The notes below the pieces were generated by a model that saw only the letters and a list, made by a program, of their open reading frames with translations, was not told the origin of the DNA and did not search any database. A stretch of 64,000 bases of DNA from Sphingomonas sp. Leaf343 (lineage in GTDB: Bacteria > Pseudomonadota > Alphaproteobacteria > Sphingomonadales > Sphingomonadaceae): NCBI RefSeq assembly GCF_001423765.1, contig NZ_LMPG01000013.1, forward strand, positions 283,667 to 347,666, read 5' to 3'. Shown piece by piece: positions 7,601 to 16,057 of this stretch. Each line of letters begins with the position of its first letter. Position 1 is the stretch's first letter. The translations under genes and the position numbers were made by a program.

Positions 7601-10423
7601 GGCGAAATCTACGCCGTCGCGACGACGGTCGACGGCGACGGGCGAACGGCGCGCGCGGTGCGCAGCGTGTGGCTGGCGGGCGACGAGGACTGGTGGTTCG
7701 GCGGCGACAATGGCGACCGTATGGACCTCGTCCCCGAACAACAATCCTACGCCTCCGGGGAAACCGCACGGTTCCAGGTGCGGATGCCCTTCCGCGAGGC
7801 GACCGCGCTGGTGACGGTGGAGCGCGAGGGCGTGCTGTCCAGCTTCGTCACGCATTTGTCGGGCTCCGATCCCGTGGTGTCGGTGCCGATGACGGGGGCC
7901 TATGCGCCCGACGTGTTCGTGTCGGTGATGGTCGTGCGCGGTCGGACGACCAGCGGGTTCTGGAGCTGGCTGCACGGCATCGCCCGTACGCTGGGGCTGT
8001 CGGACACGCCCGACGACGCGCCGGAGCCGACCGCCCTGGTCGATCTCGCCAAGCCCGCCTACCGCATCGGCATCGCCAGGGTGAAGGTCGGGTGGGAAGC
8101 GCACCGGTTGCAGGTCGCCGTCAAGGCGGATCGCGACCGCTACGCCCCGCGCGACACCGCGCAGGTGGCGATCCGCGTCCGCACGCCGGACGGTCAGCCG
8201 GCGCGCACCGCCGATGTCGCGTTCGTCGCGGTCGATCAGGCGCTGTTGCAGCTTGCGCCGAACGATAGCTGGGACGTGCTCACCGCCCAAATGGGCGAGC
8301 GGCCGCTGTCGGTGCTGACCGCGACCGCGCAGATGCAGGTCGTCGGCAAGCGGCATTACGGGCGCAAGGCGGTGGAGGCGGGCGGCGGTGGCGGCGGCGA
8401 TATGTCGGGGCTGAACCGCGAGAACTTCCAGCCCGTGCTGCTGTGGCGCGGGCGCGTGGCGCTGGATGCGCGCGGGCAGGCACGCGTTGCCGTGCCGCTC
8501 TCCGACGCGCTGTCGTCTTTCAAACTGGTGGCGATCGCGACGGACGGCGCGCAGCTGTTCGGCACCGGCAGCGCGGATATCCGTACCGCGCAGGACCTGT
8601 CGATCTATGCCGGCCTGCCGCCGCTGGTGCGGACCGGCGACCTCTATGCCGCCGCCTTCACGCTGCGCAACGGATCGGCGAAGCCGATGACGGTGACGGC
8701 GAACGTCGACATCTTCCCGCGCGTGGCGCAGGGCAAGCCGCTGACCGTGACGATCCCGGCGGGCGGTGCCGCTCCGGTCGCGTGGAACCTGACCGCGCCG
8801 GACGGTGTCGCGTCGCTGCGCTGGCAGGTGCGGGCACGCACAACGGATGGCCGCGCGACGGATCGGATCACGGTGACGCAGGACGTGGTGCCCGCGGTGC
8901 CGGTCGAAATCTGGGCGGCGACGCTGGCGCGCGTCGGTGCGGATTCGATGATCCCGATCGGGCCGCCCGCGGGCGCGCTGCCGGGGCGGGGCAGCGTCGA
9001 CATCCGCCTCGACGACAGCCTCGTGCCCTCGCTGAAGGGCGTGCGCGATTACATGAGCGGGTATCCGTACAACTGCTTCGAACAGCGGCTGTCGCGGATC
9101 GTCGTGCTGGGGGATGCGGCGGGCTGGGCGCGGCTGGCGGGCGATATCCCGACCTATCAGGCACCCGACGGCCTGCTGCGCTACTTCCCCGGCGACACGA
9201 TGAACGGGTCGGAGGCGCTGACGGCATACGTGCTGTCGATCACCGGCGAGGCGGGGCTGGCGCTGCCCGAAGCGGCGAAGACGCGGATGGTCGAGGCGAT
9301 GAAGGCGGTGCTCGACGGCCGGTTGCGGCGCGAGGATTATGGCGACGTGCGCTTGCAACGCGTGGCGGCGCTCGCCGCGCTGGCGCGGGTCGGGGCGGCG
9401 ACGCCGGCGATGCTCGGCCAGATCGGGATGCCGCCCGCCGACATGCCGACCGCGACGCTGGCCGATTATCTCGCGGCACTCGACCGCATCCCCGGCCTCG
9501 CCAACGGCCCGGCGCTGAAGGCGGAGGGCGAGCGCGTGCTGCGGACGCGGCTGGTCTACGAGGGTACGCGGCTCGACCTGTCGGATCAGTCGTCGCAGTC
9601 GTGGTGGCTGATGTCGTCGGGCGACGAGGCGACGATCAAGGCGACGCTGGTGACGCTCGGCCGCCCCGGCTGGCAGGACGATGCGCCTCGGATGATGGTC
9701 GGCACCGCGCTGCGCCAGACGCGCGGACATTGGGATACGACGACGGCGAACGCGTGGGGCACGATCGCGGCGCGCAAGTTCGGCGGGCTCTATCCGGCGG
9801 AGGCGGTGACGGGCACGACGACGCTGGCGTACGGCACGCGCCGGATCGCGAAGGGATGGCCGCTGGCGGGCGACCAGCGCAGCGCGTCCTTCCCGCTGCT
9901 GGCCGCACCGACGCCGCTCCGGATGGCGCAGGCCGGCGGTGCGGGGCCATGGGCGACGGTATCGGTGTCCGCCGCCGTCCCGCTCAGGACCTCGCTTTCC
10001 GCCGGCTATCGCATGACGCGGCAGGTGACGCCGGTGCAGGCACGCAACCCCGGCCGGCTGACGCGTGGCGACGTGCTGAAGGTGACGATCACGGTCGACG
10101 CCACCGCGGAGCGCAACTGGGTCGTCGTCAGCGACCCGATCCCGGCGGGCGCGACGATCGTCGGCGATCTCGGCGGGCAATCGGCGATGTTGCAGGCGAG
10201 CGGCGACGGAGAGGGCGTCCAGCCGTCGTACGTCGAACGCGGCCGCGACGCATGGCGCGGCTATTTCGCGTGGGTCCCGCGCGGACGGTTCGTGGTCGCC
10301 TACACCGTGCGCCTGAACGGCGCGGGCCGCTTCGGCCTGCCACCCAGCCGCGTGGAGGCGATGTACTCCCCCGCGATCCGCGCGGCGGTGCCGAACGCGC
10401 CGGTCGTGGTGGGGATGCGGTGA
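4685..10423 (+). CDS. Bacterial alpha-2-macroglobulin (YfhM-like protease trap), 1912 aa
   Basis: Very large exported protein. It has an N-terminal signal peptide (residues 1-20, ending LAAAGD) without a lipobox cysteine, so it is predicted to be soluble in the periplasm, unlike the lipoprotein YfhM of E. coli. Long beta-sandwich MG-type regions follow. The thioester motif CFEQ begins at Cys1464 within YPYNCFEQRLSRI, the residue set that forms the internal Cys-Gln thioester and covalently traps attacking proteases. The helical thioester domain follows (about 1450-1750), then a C-terminal receptor-binding-like beta domain. pbpC lies directly downstream, the usual arrangement, suggesting joint protection and repair of the cell wall when the outer membrane is breached. 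Confidence 0.93.
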   Translation: MRLTVRLALLALALAPLAAAGDSAPQVVLATPGIGGGSIERFTIRFSQPMVALGDPRAAGPLVVECAVGGEGRWVDQQTYVWEFASPLPGGTECQAKTRDGLKSASGYALADQQSFRIDAGGPVARAVLPGQGRDIEEDQVFLVAANMAATPASVAANAYCAVDGIGERIAVDVLPASLAGELLAKMGTAQWEVRSFLESAGLPVTIPAAAPDRQRMLSTVTALKCRRPLPPGRDVALVWGANIAGAGGKLAGADQRFDYTVRQPFTARFECSRVNPQAGCSPVEKAYVRFTAPVPMSQAATIRIRTPDGKTIAPTFDDDDRKRAMTSDVTFASPLPFGTTGTLLLPAGIRDESGRILANAERFPLDLRFDVAPPLVKFAAGFGILEAKQGGVLPVTVRNVEPALQGRRLAVSGQTIRVDGSDGDVARWLRTVDTADDTDIQEVERGGETIRVNHTGEKPILTAGSGAAMTVALPGKGKDFEVVGIPLAKPGFYVVELASPVLGRALLGRDVPRYVASAALVTDMAVHFKWGRERSLAWVTQLSDGKPAANAEVRVTDSCTGRLLARGVTDRSGGLYVPAGLPEPETYSDCSSETGSHALMVSARRDGDFSFTLTEWGEGIRPYDFDLPYGYSARGEMVHTVFDRALVRQGETVHMKHILRRPNGSGFALAPGVTGTLKLTHRGSDTQFELPLRIDANGIGENQWTTPQGAPMGDYDLSIEAAGRSIAIDQSFRVDEYKLPTMRATMTGPKTAAIRPASLPLDLFVGYLSGGGASNLGVDLRVGWFAHSATPDGYDGYTFGGRAVTEGVKALDGDGEEERTELPPTQTLPAMLGGDGTARQTIEVPQSLDGNADMQVEMDYRDANGETLTASRTIPIFASGVQLGVKTDGWLMKKDDLRLRFVALDTGGKPIKGQKISVALYSRQVLTARRRLIGGFYAYDNQMRTTKIDADCTATTDAQGLAQCKVDPGVSGEIYAVATTVDGDGRTARAVRSVWLAGDEDWWFGGDNGDRMDLVPEQQSYASGETARFQVRMPFREATALVTVEREGVLSSFVTHLSGSDPVVSVPMTGAYAPDVFVSVMVVRGRTTSGFWSWLHGIARTLGLSDTPDDAPEPTALVDLAKPAYRIGIARVKVGWEAHRLQVAVKADRDRYAPRDTAQVAIRVRTPDGQPARTADVAFVAVDQALLQLAPNDSWDVLTAQMGERPLSVLTATAQMQVVGKRHYGRKAVEAGGGGGGDMSGLNRENFQPVLLWRGRVALDARGQARVAVPLSDALSSFKLVAIATDGAQLFGTGSADIRTAQDLSIYAGLPPLVRTGDLYAAAFTLRNGSAKPMTVTANVDIFPRVAQGKPLTVTIPAGGAAPVAWNLTAPDGVASLRWQVRARTTDGRATDRITVTQDVVPAVPVEIWAATLARVGADSMIPIGPPAGALPGRGSVDIRLDDSLVPSLKGVRDYMSGYPYNCFEQRLSRIVVLGDAAGWARLAGDIPTYQAPDGLLRYFPGDTMNGSEALTAYVLSITGEAGLALPEAAKTRMVEAMKAVLDGRLRREDYGDVRLQRVAALAALARVGAATPAMLGQIGMPPADMPTATLADYLAALDRIPGLANGPALKAEGERVLRTRLVYEGTRLDLSDQSSQSWWLMSSGDEATIKATLVTLGRPGWQDDAPRMMVGTALRQTRGHWDTTTANAWGTIAARKFGGLYPAEAVTGTTTLAYGTRRIAKGWPLAGDQRSASFPLLAAPTPLRMAQAGGAGPWATVSVSAAVPLRTSLSAGYRMTRQVTPVQARNPGRLTRGDVLKVTITVDATAERNWVVVSDPIPAGATIVGDLGGQSAMLQASGDGEGVQPSYVERGRDAWRGYFAWVPRGRFVVAYTVRLNGAGRFGLPPSRVEAMYSPAIRAAVPNAPVVVGMR

Positions 10424-10499
10424 CGGTGCCGCGTCATGCCGGGCGCGTGAACGACGTCATGCGGCACGCGGGGCGGAAGGCACCAGTCCGGCATCGGCT

Positions 10500-12659
10500 G
10501 TGACCGGCGGGCGTGGCTCTGTGCGGCACCGGGTGGGAACACGCGAAGTCTTGCGGCGGCGATGGCGCTGGATCGCCGCGCTGGTCGCCTTCGCGCTCCT
10601 TGCCGTCCTCGACTACCCCACCCGTCCGCCGCCCATCCCCGATTACATGCAGGCCCGCGCCGCCTATCGCCCGTCGGAGGCGTGGCTCTACGACCGCCAC
10701 GGCGTGCTGATCGACAGCGCGCGGGTGGATTTCGCGACGCGGCGGCTCGCGTGGACGCCGCTCGACCGGATCGCTCCGGCCGTGCTGCGGACGATCGTCG
10801 CGGCGGAGGATCACCGCTTCGCCTCACACGGCGGCATCGACTGGCTGGCGCTGGCGGGATCGCTGCGGCGGCGGCTCGCGGGACAGTCCGCGCGCGGGGC
10901 TTCCACCCTCTCGATGCAGGTCGCGGGCTTCCTCGCTCCCGATCTGGCCCGCCCCGGCGCACGCGGCTGGCGCGACAAGCTGCGGCAGATGCGCGCCGCA
11001 CGGGCGCTGGAGGCGCGCTGGACCAAGGACCAGATCCTGGAGGCGTACCTGAACCTCGCGCCGTTCCGTGGCGAGGCGCAGGGGATCGGCGCGGCGGCGA
11101 TGGGGTTCTTCGGCAAGACCCCCGCCGCGCTCGCCCGCGACGATGCGGTGCTGCTCGCCGCCCTGCTCCCCGATCCGCAGGCGAGCGCCGACCGGCTGGC
11201 CCGTCGCGCCTGCCGGCTTGCCCATGCGGGCGACTGTACCCCGTTCGAGGCGCAGGCGGCGTCGATGCTCGGCCCAGCGCGCAGTCTGGCGCTCGATCCC
11301 GGTCTGGCACCACATCTGTCCGACCGGCTGCTGACCAGACCCGGCCTGCGCGTCGCGACGACGCTGGATGCCGGGTTGCAACGGCTGGCGATCGGCGCGC
11401 TCCGGCGGCAGTTGCAGGGGCTGGGCGGGACCCGCGCCCGCGACGGCGCGGTGGTCGTCATCGACAACCGGAGCGGCGACGTACTCGCCTATGTCGGCGG
11501 TATCGGCGGCGCGTCGACGGCGGCATCGGTGGACGGCGCGAACAGCTATCGTCAGGCGGGATCGACGCTGAAGCCGTTCCTGTACGCACAGGCGATCGAG
11601 CGCGGATACCTGACCGCCGCATCGATCCTCGACGATTCGCCGGTGCAGCTCGACACCGCGTCCGGGTTGTACGTGCCCCAGAACTACGATCACGGTTTCA
11701 AGGGGCCGGTATCGGCGCGCAGCGCGCTGGCGGGGTCGCTCAACGTGCCGGCGGTGCGGACGCTGTTGCTGGTCGGCGTCGATCCGTTTCGCGACCGGTT
11801 ATGGGATACCGGGTATCGCGGCCTGACCGAGGACGGGCAATATTACGGCTTCTCGCTGGCGCTGGGTTCGGCGGAGGTCACGCTGCTGGAACAGGCGGAC
11901 GCGTATCGAAGCCTCGCGAACGGCGGGCGCTGGTCGCCGCTCAGGGTGCTGATGCGTGCGCCCCCGATCGCGGCGCGGCCGGTGACGACGCCCGCGGCGG
12001 CGTGGATCGTCGCCGACATGATGGCCGATCCCAACGCCCGCGCGGCGACGTTCGGCCTCGACTCGGCGTTGCGCCTGCCCTTCTGGGCGGCGGTGAAGAC
12101 CGGCACGTCGAAAGCGATGCGCGACAACTGGTGCGTCGGCTTTTCCGATCGCTTCACCGTCGCCGTCTGGGTCGGCAATCTGGAGGGCGATCCGATGCGC
12201 GCCGTCTCCGGCACCAGCGGCGCGGCGCCGGTATGGCGCGACCTGATGCTGGCGCTGCATGCCCGCACCCCCGGCCGCGCGCCGCCGCCGCCCGCCGGGG
12301 TCGAGGCGCGCGGGATCGCCTTCGCCGACCGGATCGAGCAGCCGCGCCGCGAGTATTTCCTCCGCGGCACCGGCCAGACGCTGATCGCCGCCGCCCCCGC
12401 CGCGGCGCGACGGCCGCGCATCGCCAATCCGGTCGCCGGCACCGTCTACGCGATCGATCCCGATATCCCGCCCGATCGCCAGCGGTTCGCGGTGTCCGTC
12501 ACCGGCAGCGCCGCCGCGTATCGCCTGATGCTCGACGACCGCGATCTCGGGCCGGCGGGCGCGCGGCCGCAGGTGATGCCCGCACCGGGGCCGCACCGGC
12601 TGCGCCTGATCGACGTCGACGGCCGCGTCGTGGATCAGGCGCGCTTCACGATCCGCTGA
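10500..12659 (+). CDS. pbpC: Penicillin-binding protein 1C (bifunctional peptidoglycan synthase)
   Basis: 719 aa. Short cytoplasmic N-terminus, membrane anchor (about residues 22-40), then a GT51 transglycosylase domain with EDHRFASHGGID and RGASTLSMQ, and a class A transpeptidase domain with SxxK in GSTLKP, SxN in SLNVP and KTGT in AAVKTGTSK. The C-terminal 100 residues match the BiPBP_C beta domain of PbpC proteins. It polymerises and may crosslink glycan strands on the periplasmic face. GTG at 10500 is the longest start; in-frame GTG codons at 10521 and 10533 are alternatives. The gene sits 76 bp after the alpha-2-macroglobulin gene. Its 3' end overlaps the end of pelF on the other strand by 14 bp. 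Confidence 0.94.
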   Translation: MTGGRGSVRHRVGTREVLRRRWRWIAALVAFALLAVLDYPTRPPPIPDYMQARAAYRPSEAWLYDRHGVLIDSARVDFATRRLAWTPLDRIAPAVLRTIVAAEDHRFASHGGIDWLALAGSLRRRLAGQSARGASTLSMQVAGFLAPDLARPGARGWRDKLRQMRAARALEARWTKDQILEAYLNLAPFRGEAQGIGAAAMGFFGKTPAALARDDAVLLAALLPDPQASADRLARRACRLAHAGDCTPFEAQAASMLGPARSLALDPGLAPHLSDRLLTRPGLRVATTLDAGLQRLAIGALRRQLQGLGGTRARDGAVVVIDNRSGDVLAYVGGIGGASTAASVDGANSYRQAGSTLKPFLYAQAIERGYLTAASILDDSPVQLDTASGLYVPQNYDHGFKGPVSARSALAGSLNVPAVRTLLLVGVDPFRDRLWDTGYRGLTEDGQYYGFSLALGSAEVTLLEQADAYRSLANGGRWSPLRVLMRAPPIAARPVTTPAAAWIVADMMADPNARAATFGLDSALRLPFWAAVKTGTSKAMRDNWCVGFSDRFTVAVWVGNLEGDPMRAVSGTSGAAPVWRDLMLALHARTPGRAPPPPAGVEARGIAFADRIEQPRREYFLRGTGQTLIAAAPAAARRPRIANPVAGTVYAIDPDIPPDRQRFAVSVTGSAAAYRLMLDDRDLGPAGARPQVMPAPGPHRLRLIDVDGRVVDQARFTIR

Positions 12660-14124
12660 GCATCGCGCCCTCGTAGATCGCCCGGTAACGCGCCAGCACC
12701 ATCGACTGGTCGTAATCGCGCCGCACCCGTCGGCGCAGGTTCGCCCCCAGCCGCTCGCGCAATGCGGGATCGGCGAGCAGCTCGCCGATCGCCGCCGCCG
12801 TCGCCTCCGCATCGACCAGCGGCGTGACGAGGCCGCCCGGCGCGTCCTCCCCCGCCGGCCCCTCCAGCAATTCGCGGCAACTGCCCACGTCCGGCGCGAC
12901 CGAGGGGATGCCGCACGCCCCCGCCTCCAGGATCACCAGCGGTTGCGCCTCCGACAGGCTGGTCAGCACGACGACGTCGATCACCGGCAGCCAGTCGTCG
13001 ACCCGTACCCGCCCCTCGAAATGCACGACGCCGCCCAGCTTCAGCGCATCGACCAGCGCGCGGCATTCCTCGAAATACTCGCCGTCCTCGTCGGTCGGCC
13101 CCAGAATTCGGAACTGCGCCTGCGGATGATCCAGATGGACGATGCCGGCGGCGCGGATGAAGGTCTGCACGTCCTTGATCGGCACGACGCGCCCGATCAG
13201 TGCGATCGTCGGCCGGTCCGGATCGCGCTTCGCCGCCACCATGTCGAACCGCGCCACGTCGATGCCGTTGGGGATCGATCGCACCCGTTCCGGCGCTGCG
13301 CCCAGCCGCCGCTGCACCTGATTGTTCGCCGCGTACAGCGCGACGATCGGGTCGCAGCGGTCGTAACAGGCGCGCGCATAATTCTCGAATGCACGCCGCC
13401 ACAGGTCGCGAATGCCCGGCACCGCGCCGTCCAGCGTCAGCATCGCCTCCTCGTGCTGGCCGATCCAGTCCGCCATCATGATCTCGATCTGTCGTTCCAG
13501 CAGATAGATGCCGTGTTCGGTGATGACGCTCGGCCGGCCGCGCTCGATCGAGGCCCGTGCCGCGATCAGCCCGGCGAACCCGGTCGAGATCGTGTGATAG
13601 CTGTGCGCGCGCGGCAACGGCGCGAGCAACGCCGCCAGCAATCCGCCCAGCAACGTCCGCACCGCCCAGAAGATCAGGTGGAACGACGCCTCCGGCAGGT
13701 CGCGTGCCGCATAGTCGGTGATCGCCCGGAACGTCGTCGGGTGCGACAGCACCTCGCTCGCCGTCCAGGCGGGGCGCGCGCGGGACAGGACGGCGACCAG
13801 CTCGATCAGCGGTTCCTCGCCGCCATCGACCAGGAACCGGATCAGCAACGCCGCGATCGCCTCGATCTCGGACCGGCTGCGCGGCCGCGCCGCGATGCCG
13901 ATCTCGGGGGCCAGCGAGACTTCGGTCACGAACAGGACGTTGGGCGGCGGTTGCAACCGCCACGGCATCTCCCGCCCGTCCGCCTTGATCGCGACCACCG
14001 CGAACGAGATATCCGGCAGCCCGACGATCAGGTCCTGCACCCAGTTCGCGACGCCGCCCACGACGAAGGGATAGGCTCCCTCGACGATCAGGCAGACATC
14101 GGCATCGACGTTCGCGTCCGGCAT
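12646..14124 (-). CDS. pelF: PelF, cytosolic GT4 glycosyltransferase of Pel exopolysaccharide synthesis
   Basis: 492 aa. PelF polymerises the UDP-sugar-derived amino-sugar chain of Pel. Seen: N-terminal VCLIVEGAYPFVVGGVANWV, the hallmark start of PelF; VITEHGIYLLERQIEIM in the N-lobe; IPNGIDVARF; ALIGRVVPIKDVQTFIRAA at the nucleotide-binding lobe; and an EX7E motif in LSEAQPLVILEAG (about residues 392-400). No signal peptide or membrane span. The frame opens 87 bases further upstream, but ATG at 14124 fits the family N-terminus and overlaps the pelE stop by one base. It is the last gene of the pelG-A-B-B-D-E-F operon. Confidence 0.95.
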   Translation of the reverse strand: MPDANVDADVCLIVEGAYPFVVGGVANWVQDLIVGLPDISFAVVAIKADGREMPWRLQPPPNVLFVTEVSLAPEIGIAARPRSRSEIEAIAALLIRFLVDGGEEPLIELVAVLSRARPAWTASEVLSHPTTFRAITDYAARDLPEASFHLIFWAVRTLLGGLLAALLAPLPRAHSYHTISTGFAGLIAARASIERGRPSVITEHGIYLLERQIEIMMADWIGQHEEAMLTLDGAVPGIRDLWRRAFENYARACYDRCDPIVALYAANNQVQRRLGAAPERVRSIPNGIDVARFDMVAAKRDPDRPTIALIGRVVPIKDVQTFIRAAGIVHLDHPQAQFRILGPTDEDGEYFEECRALVDALKLGGVVHFEGRVRVDDWLPVIDVVVLTSLSEAQPLVILEAGACGIPSVAPDVGSCRELLEGPAGEDAPGGLVTPLVDAEATAAAIGELLADPALRERLGANLRRRVRRDYDQSMVLARYRAIYEGAMLSGS

Positions 14125-15107
14125 CAGGCGGGTATGGCGCCCCGCCACCACGCCGCCATCGCGTGCAGCGGATCGTCCTCGCGCAGCGCCATCGCATCGG
14201 GTGCCCGGCACCGCCGCGCCAGTCCGGCCAGATCGCGCTGTCGGTACAGCCGGTCGATCGCCGCGCCCAGCGGCAGCGTGTCGGGATCGCCGCCGTCCGG
14301 CTCCATCCGCTGGAGCAGGGCCAGCATCGCCTCGTGCCGCGGATCGTGCCCGGGATCGTACCGCACATCGCGCCGGGGATCGTGCCGCGGATCACCGGGG
14401 CGCAGCCGCGTCAGGATATCCCTCAGCAGACCCGCCGCCTCCGCGCGCAACCTGGCACGCCGGGCGGGCGACAACAGCCGGTCATGCTCGCCGTGATCCG
14501 CCAGCATCGTCGCCAGCGCGATCCGGTCGTCCAGCCGGCCATGCGCCATGATCGCCCGTTCCAGCCGCTGCCGCCGGTCGATCAGCAACTGCCCCGCGCG
14601 CGTCGACGCGGAGGCGGCGAGCGCGCGGATCGTCTGGTCGCGATCGGTCAGGCCCATCGCCACGATCGCCGACAGCCGCGGTTGATAGGACAGCACCGCC
14701 GCCTCAATCGCAGCCTGTCGGTCGCCGATCCGGCCGTGCCGGAACACGGGCGCCATCGGCCCGATCAGCGCGGCGTCGGGCAGCCGCGTCAGCGTCGCCG
14801 CGACCGGCTCCACCGCCTCCCCGCCAATATCGCCGTCGGGCGCGGGCAGGTGCAGGCGCAGCGGCACCCGGCCGAACAGCGGTTGCAGCGCGCGGCCGAT
14901 CAGCAGGCCGACCGGCCCCGCCGTCGCGGCGATCCACAGCATCGTCCCGCCCGGCTGCCGCCAGTCCGCCAGCGTCCGCACCTGAAACAGCGTCGCCGCC
15001 GTCAGCACCGCGTGCCCCGGCCCGAACAGCCGGTATCCCCACGCCCCCGCGAGCGAACAGCCGAGCAGCCAGGCGAGGTCGAGCACCGCCAGGCAGATCA
15101 GCCGCAT
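14124..15107 (-). CDS. pelE: PelE-like membrane/TPR protein
   Basis: About 327 aa, close to the length of P. aeruginosa PelE (about 330). Two hydrophobic segments at residues 3-25 and 50-75, then a soluble helical region with repeated Ala/Arg/Leu helices, fitting PelE (two N-terminal spans plus TPR-like domain), which supports PelF and PelG at the inner membrane. Identification rests mainly on position between pelD and pelF. A GTG at 15125 overlaps the pelD stop by four bases (GTGA) and would add six residues; ATG at 15107 has AAGGG about ten bases before it. A short Asp-Pro-Arg-His repeat lies near residue 245. Confidence 0.72.
   Translation of the reverse strand: MRLICLAVLDLAWLLGCSLAGAWGYRLFGPGHAVLTAATLFQVRTLADWRQPGGTMLWIAATAGPVGLLIGRALQPLFGRVPLRLHLPAPDGDIGGEAVEPVAATLTRLPDAALIGPMAPVFRHGRIGDRQAAIEAAVLSYQPRLSAIVAMGLTDRDQTIRALAASASTRAGQLLIDRRQRLERAIMAHGRLDDRIALATMLADHGEHDRLLSPARRARLRAEAAGLLRDILTRLRPGDPRHDPRRDVRYDPGHDPRHEAMLALLQRMEPDGGDPDTLPLGAAIDRLYRQRDLAGLARRCRAPDAMALREDDPLHAMAAWWRGAIPA
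14332..14397 (-). repeat. Imperfect 12-15 bp tandem repeat inside pelE
   Basis: The coding strand repeats GATCC(G/C)-like units, giving a protein stretch of alternating HDPR/RDP/HDPRHE elements. The DNA units on the plus strand are variants of GGATCGTGCCGC. It is in frame and likely expands or contracts by slippage; it probably forms a flexible charged linker. Confidence 0.5.
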
Positions 15108-15121
15108 CGCCGCGGGACCCT

Positions 15122-16057
15122 TCACGCGACCAGATCCGACCCGACGACGCGCAGCCGCGTCTGCTGGCCCGCGCGGCGCAGCCCCTCGTCCGCCAGCAAC
15201 GGCCCCAGCCGCCCGGCGACCGCGAGCAGATCGATCATCCCGCGCTGCGTGAAGCGTTCGATCGGCAGGTTGTGGAACACCAGCACGCTGGCGAGCGGCG
15301 CATCGTCCGTGCCCACCGCCAGCGCGACCACGCCGACGCCGTCCAGCACCGGCGCATCGATCGGCAACGGCGTCTCGCTGGTCGCCACCCGCGCCACCAG
15401 CGACGGCGACAGCGTCGTCACGTCGAGCGTCGCGCCGCTCCCGCGCAGGAAGCGGTGCCAGACGCCGTCCTGCTCCATATAGACGGAGAAATCGTCGCTG
15501 CCGGCATCCAGCTCGACCAGCCGCGCGATCGTTCGCAGCCGCGCGGCGGGATGCGGGTGGATCAGGCCGGGGACGGCGGCGATCGCCTCCGCCACGCCGC
15601 GCTCCTCGGTCGCGATCCGCACGCGCAGCGTCCGGTTGGTGGATACCAGGGTCTGGTGCGCCTCCGTCAGCGCCGCGGTATTGCGCGCCAGCATCGCCGC
15701 ACGCCGATCCAGCAGCGCGATGCGCCGCATCCGGGCCGAGCTGACCTCCCCGATCAAGGCCGCCGCCGCCATCCACAGCATCGGCCCGATCGACAGCGCC
15801 ACCAGGCGGTCGAACGGATCCTCCCCGATCGCCAGCGTCGGATGCGGGGCCGTGATCCACAGCCCTGTCGCGACCGCCGCCGCCGCCAGCCCCGGCCCGG
15901 CTCCATAGACCAGCGCCATCGCCAGCACCGGCAGCCAGAACGGATGCGGCTGCACCGTCCGGAACATGTCCGCGCCGATCCAGCGATCGAGCAGCAGCAG
16001 CGCCCCGAACGCCAGCGCCATCTCCCCGGCGATGCGGATGTTACGAGGTAAGGTCAT
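15122..16057 (-). CDS. pelD: PelD-like membrane GAF protein lacking the GGDEF domain
   Basis: 311 aa. N-terminal membrane region with about four spans (residues 8-95), a helical linker (about 100-150, including RRAAMLARNTAALTEAHQTL), then a GAF-like domain (about 150-290). This matches the first part of PelD, the inner-membrane receptor that activates Pel synthesis. P. aeruginosa PelD (about 455 aa) continues into a degenerate GGDEF domain that binds c-di-GMP through an RxxD site. Here the protein ends after the GAF domain and I find no RxxD anywhere in it. It overlaps the preceding gene by four bases. Position and topology support PelD; ligand control must differ or be lost. Confidence 0.8.
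   Translation of the reverse strand: MTLPRNIRIAGEMALAFGALLLLDRWIGADMFRTVQPHPFWLPVLAMALVYGAGPGLAAAAVATGLWITAPHPTLAIGEDPFDRLVALSIGPMLWMAAAALIGEVSSARMRRIALLDRRAAMLARNTAALTEAHQTLVSTNRTLRVRIATEERGVAEAIAAVPGLIHPHPAARLRTIARLVELDAGSDDFSVYMEQDGVWHRFLRGSGATLDVTTLSPSLVARVATSETPLPIDAPVLDGVGVVALAVGTDDAPLASVLVFHNLPIERFTQRGMIDLLAVAGRLGPLLADEGLRRAGQQTRLRVVGSDLVA

Noticed and set aside
4526..10180. An 1884-codon open frame antisense to the alpha-2-macroglobulin gene
   Set aside because: Arg/His/Gln-rich composition with no domain motifs; it is the mirror of strong GC third-position bias in a genuine gene.
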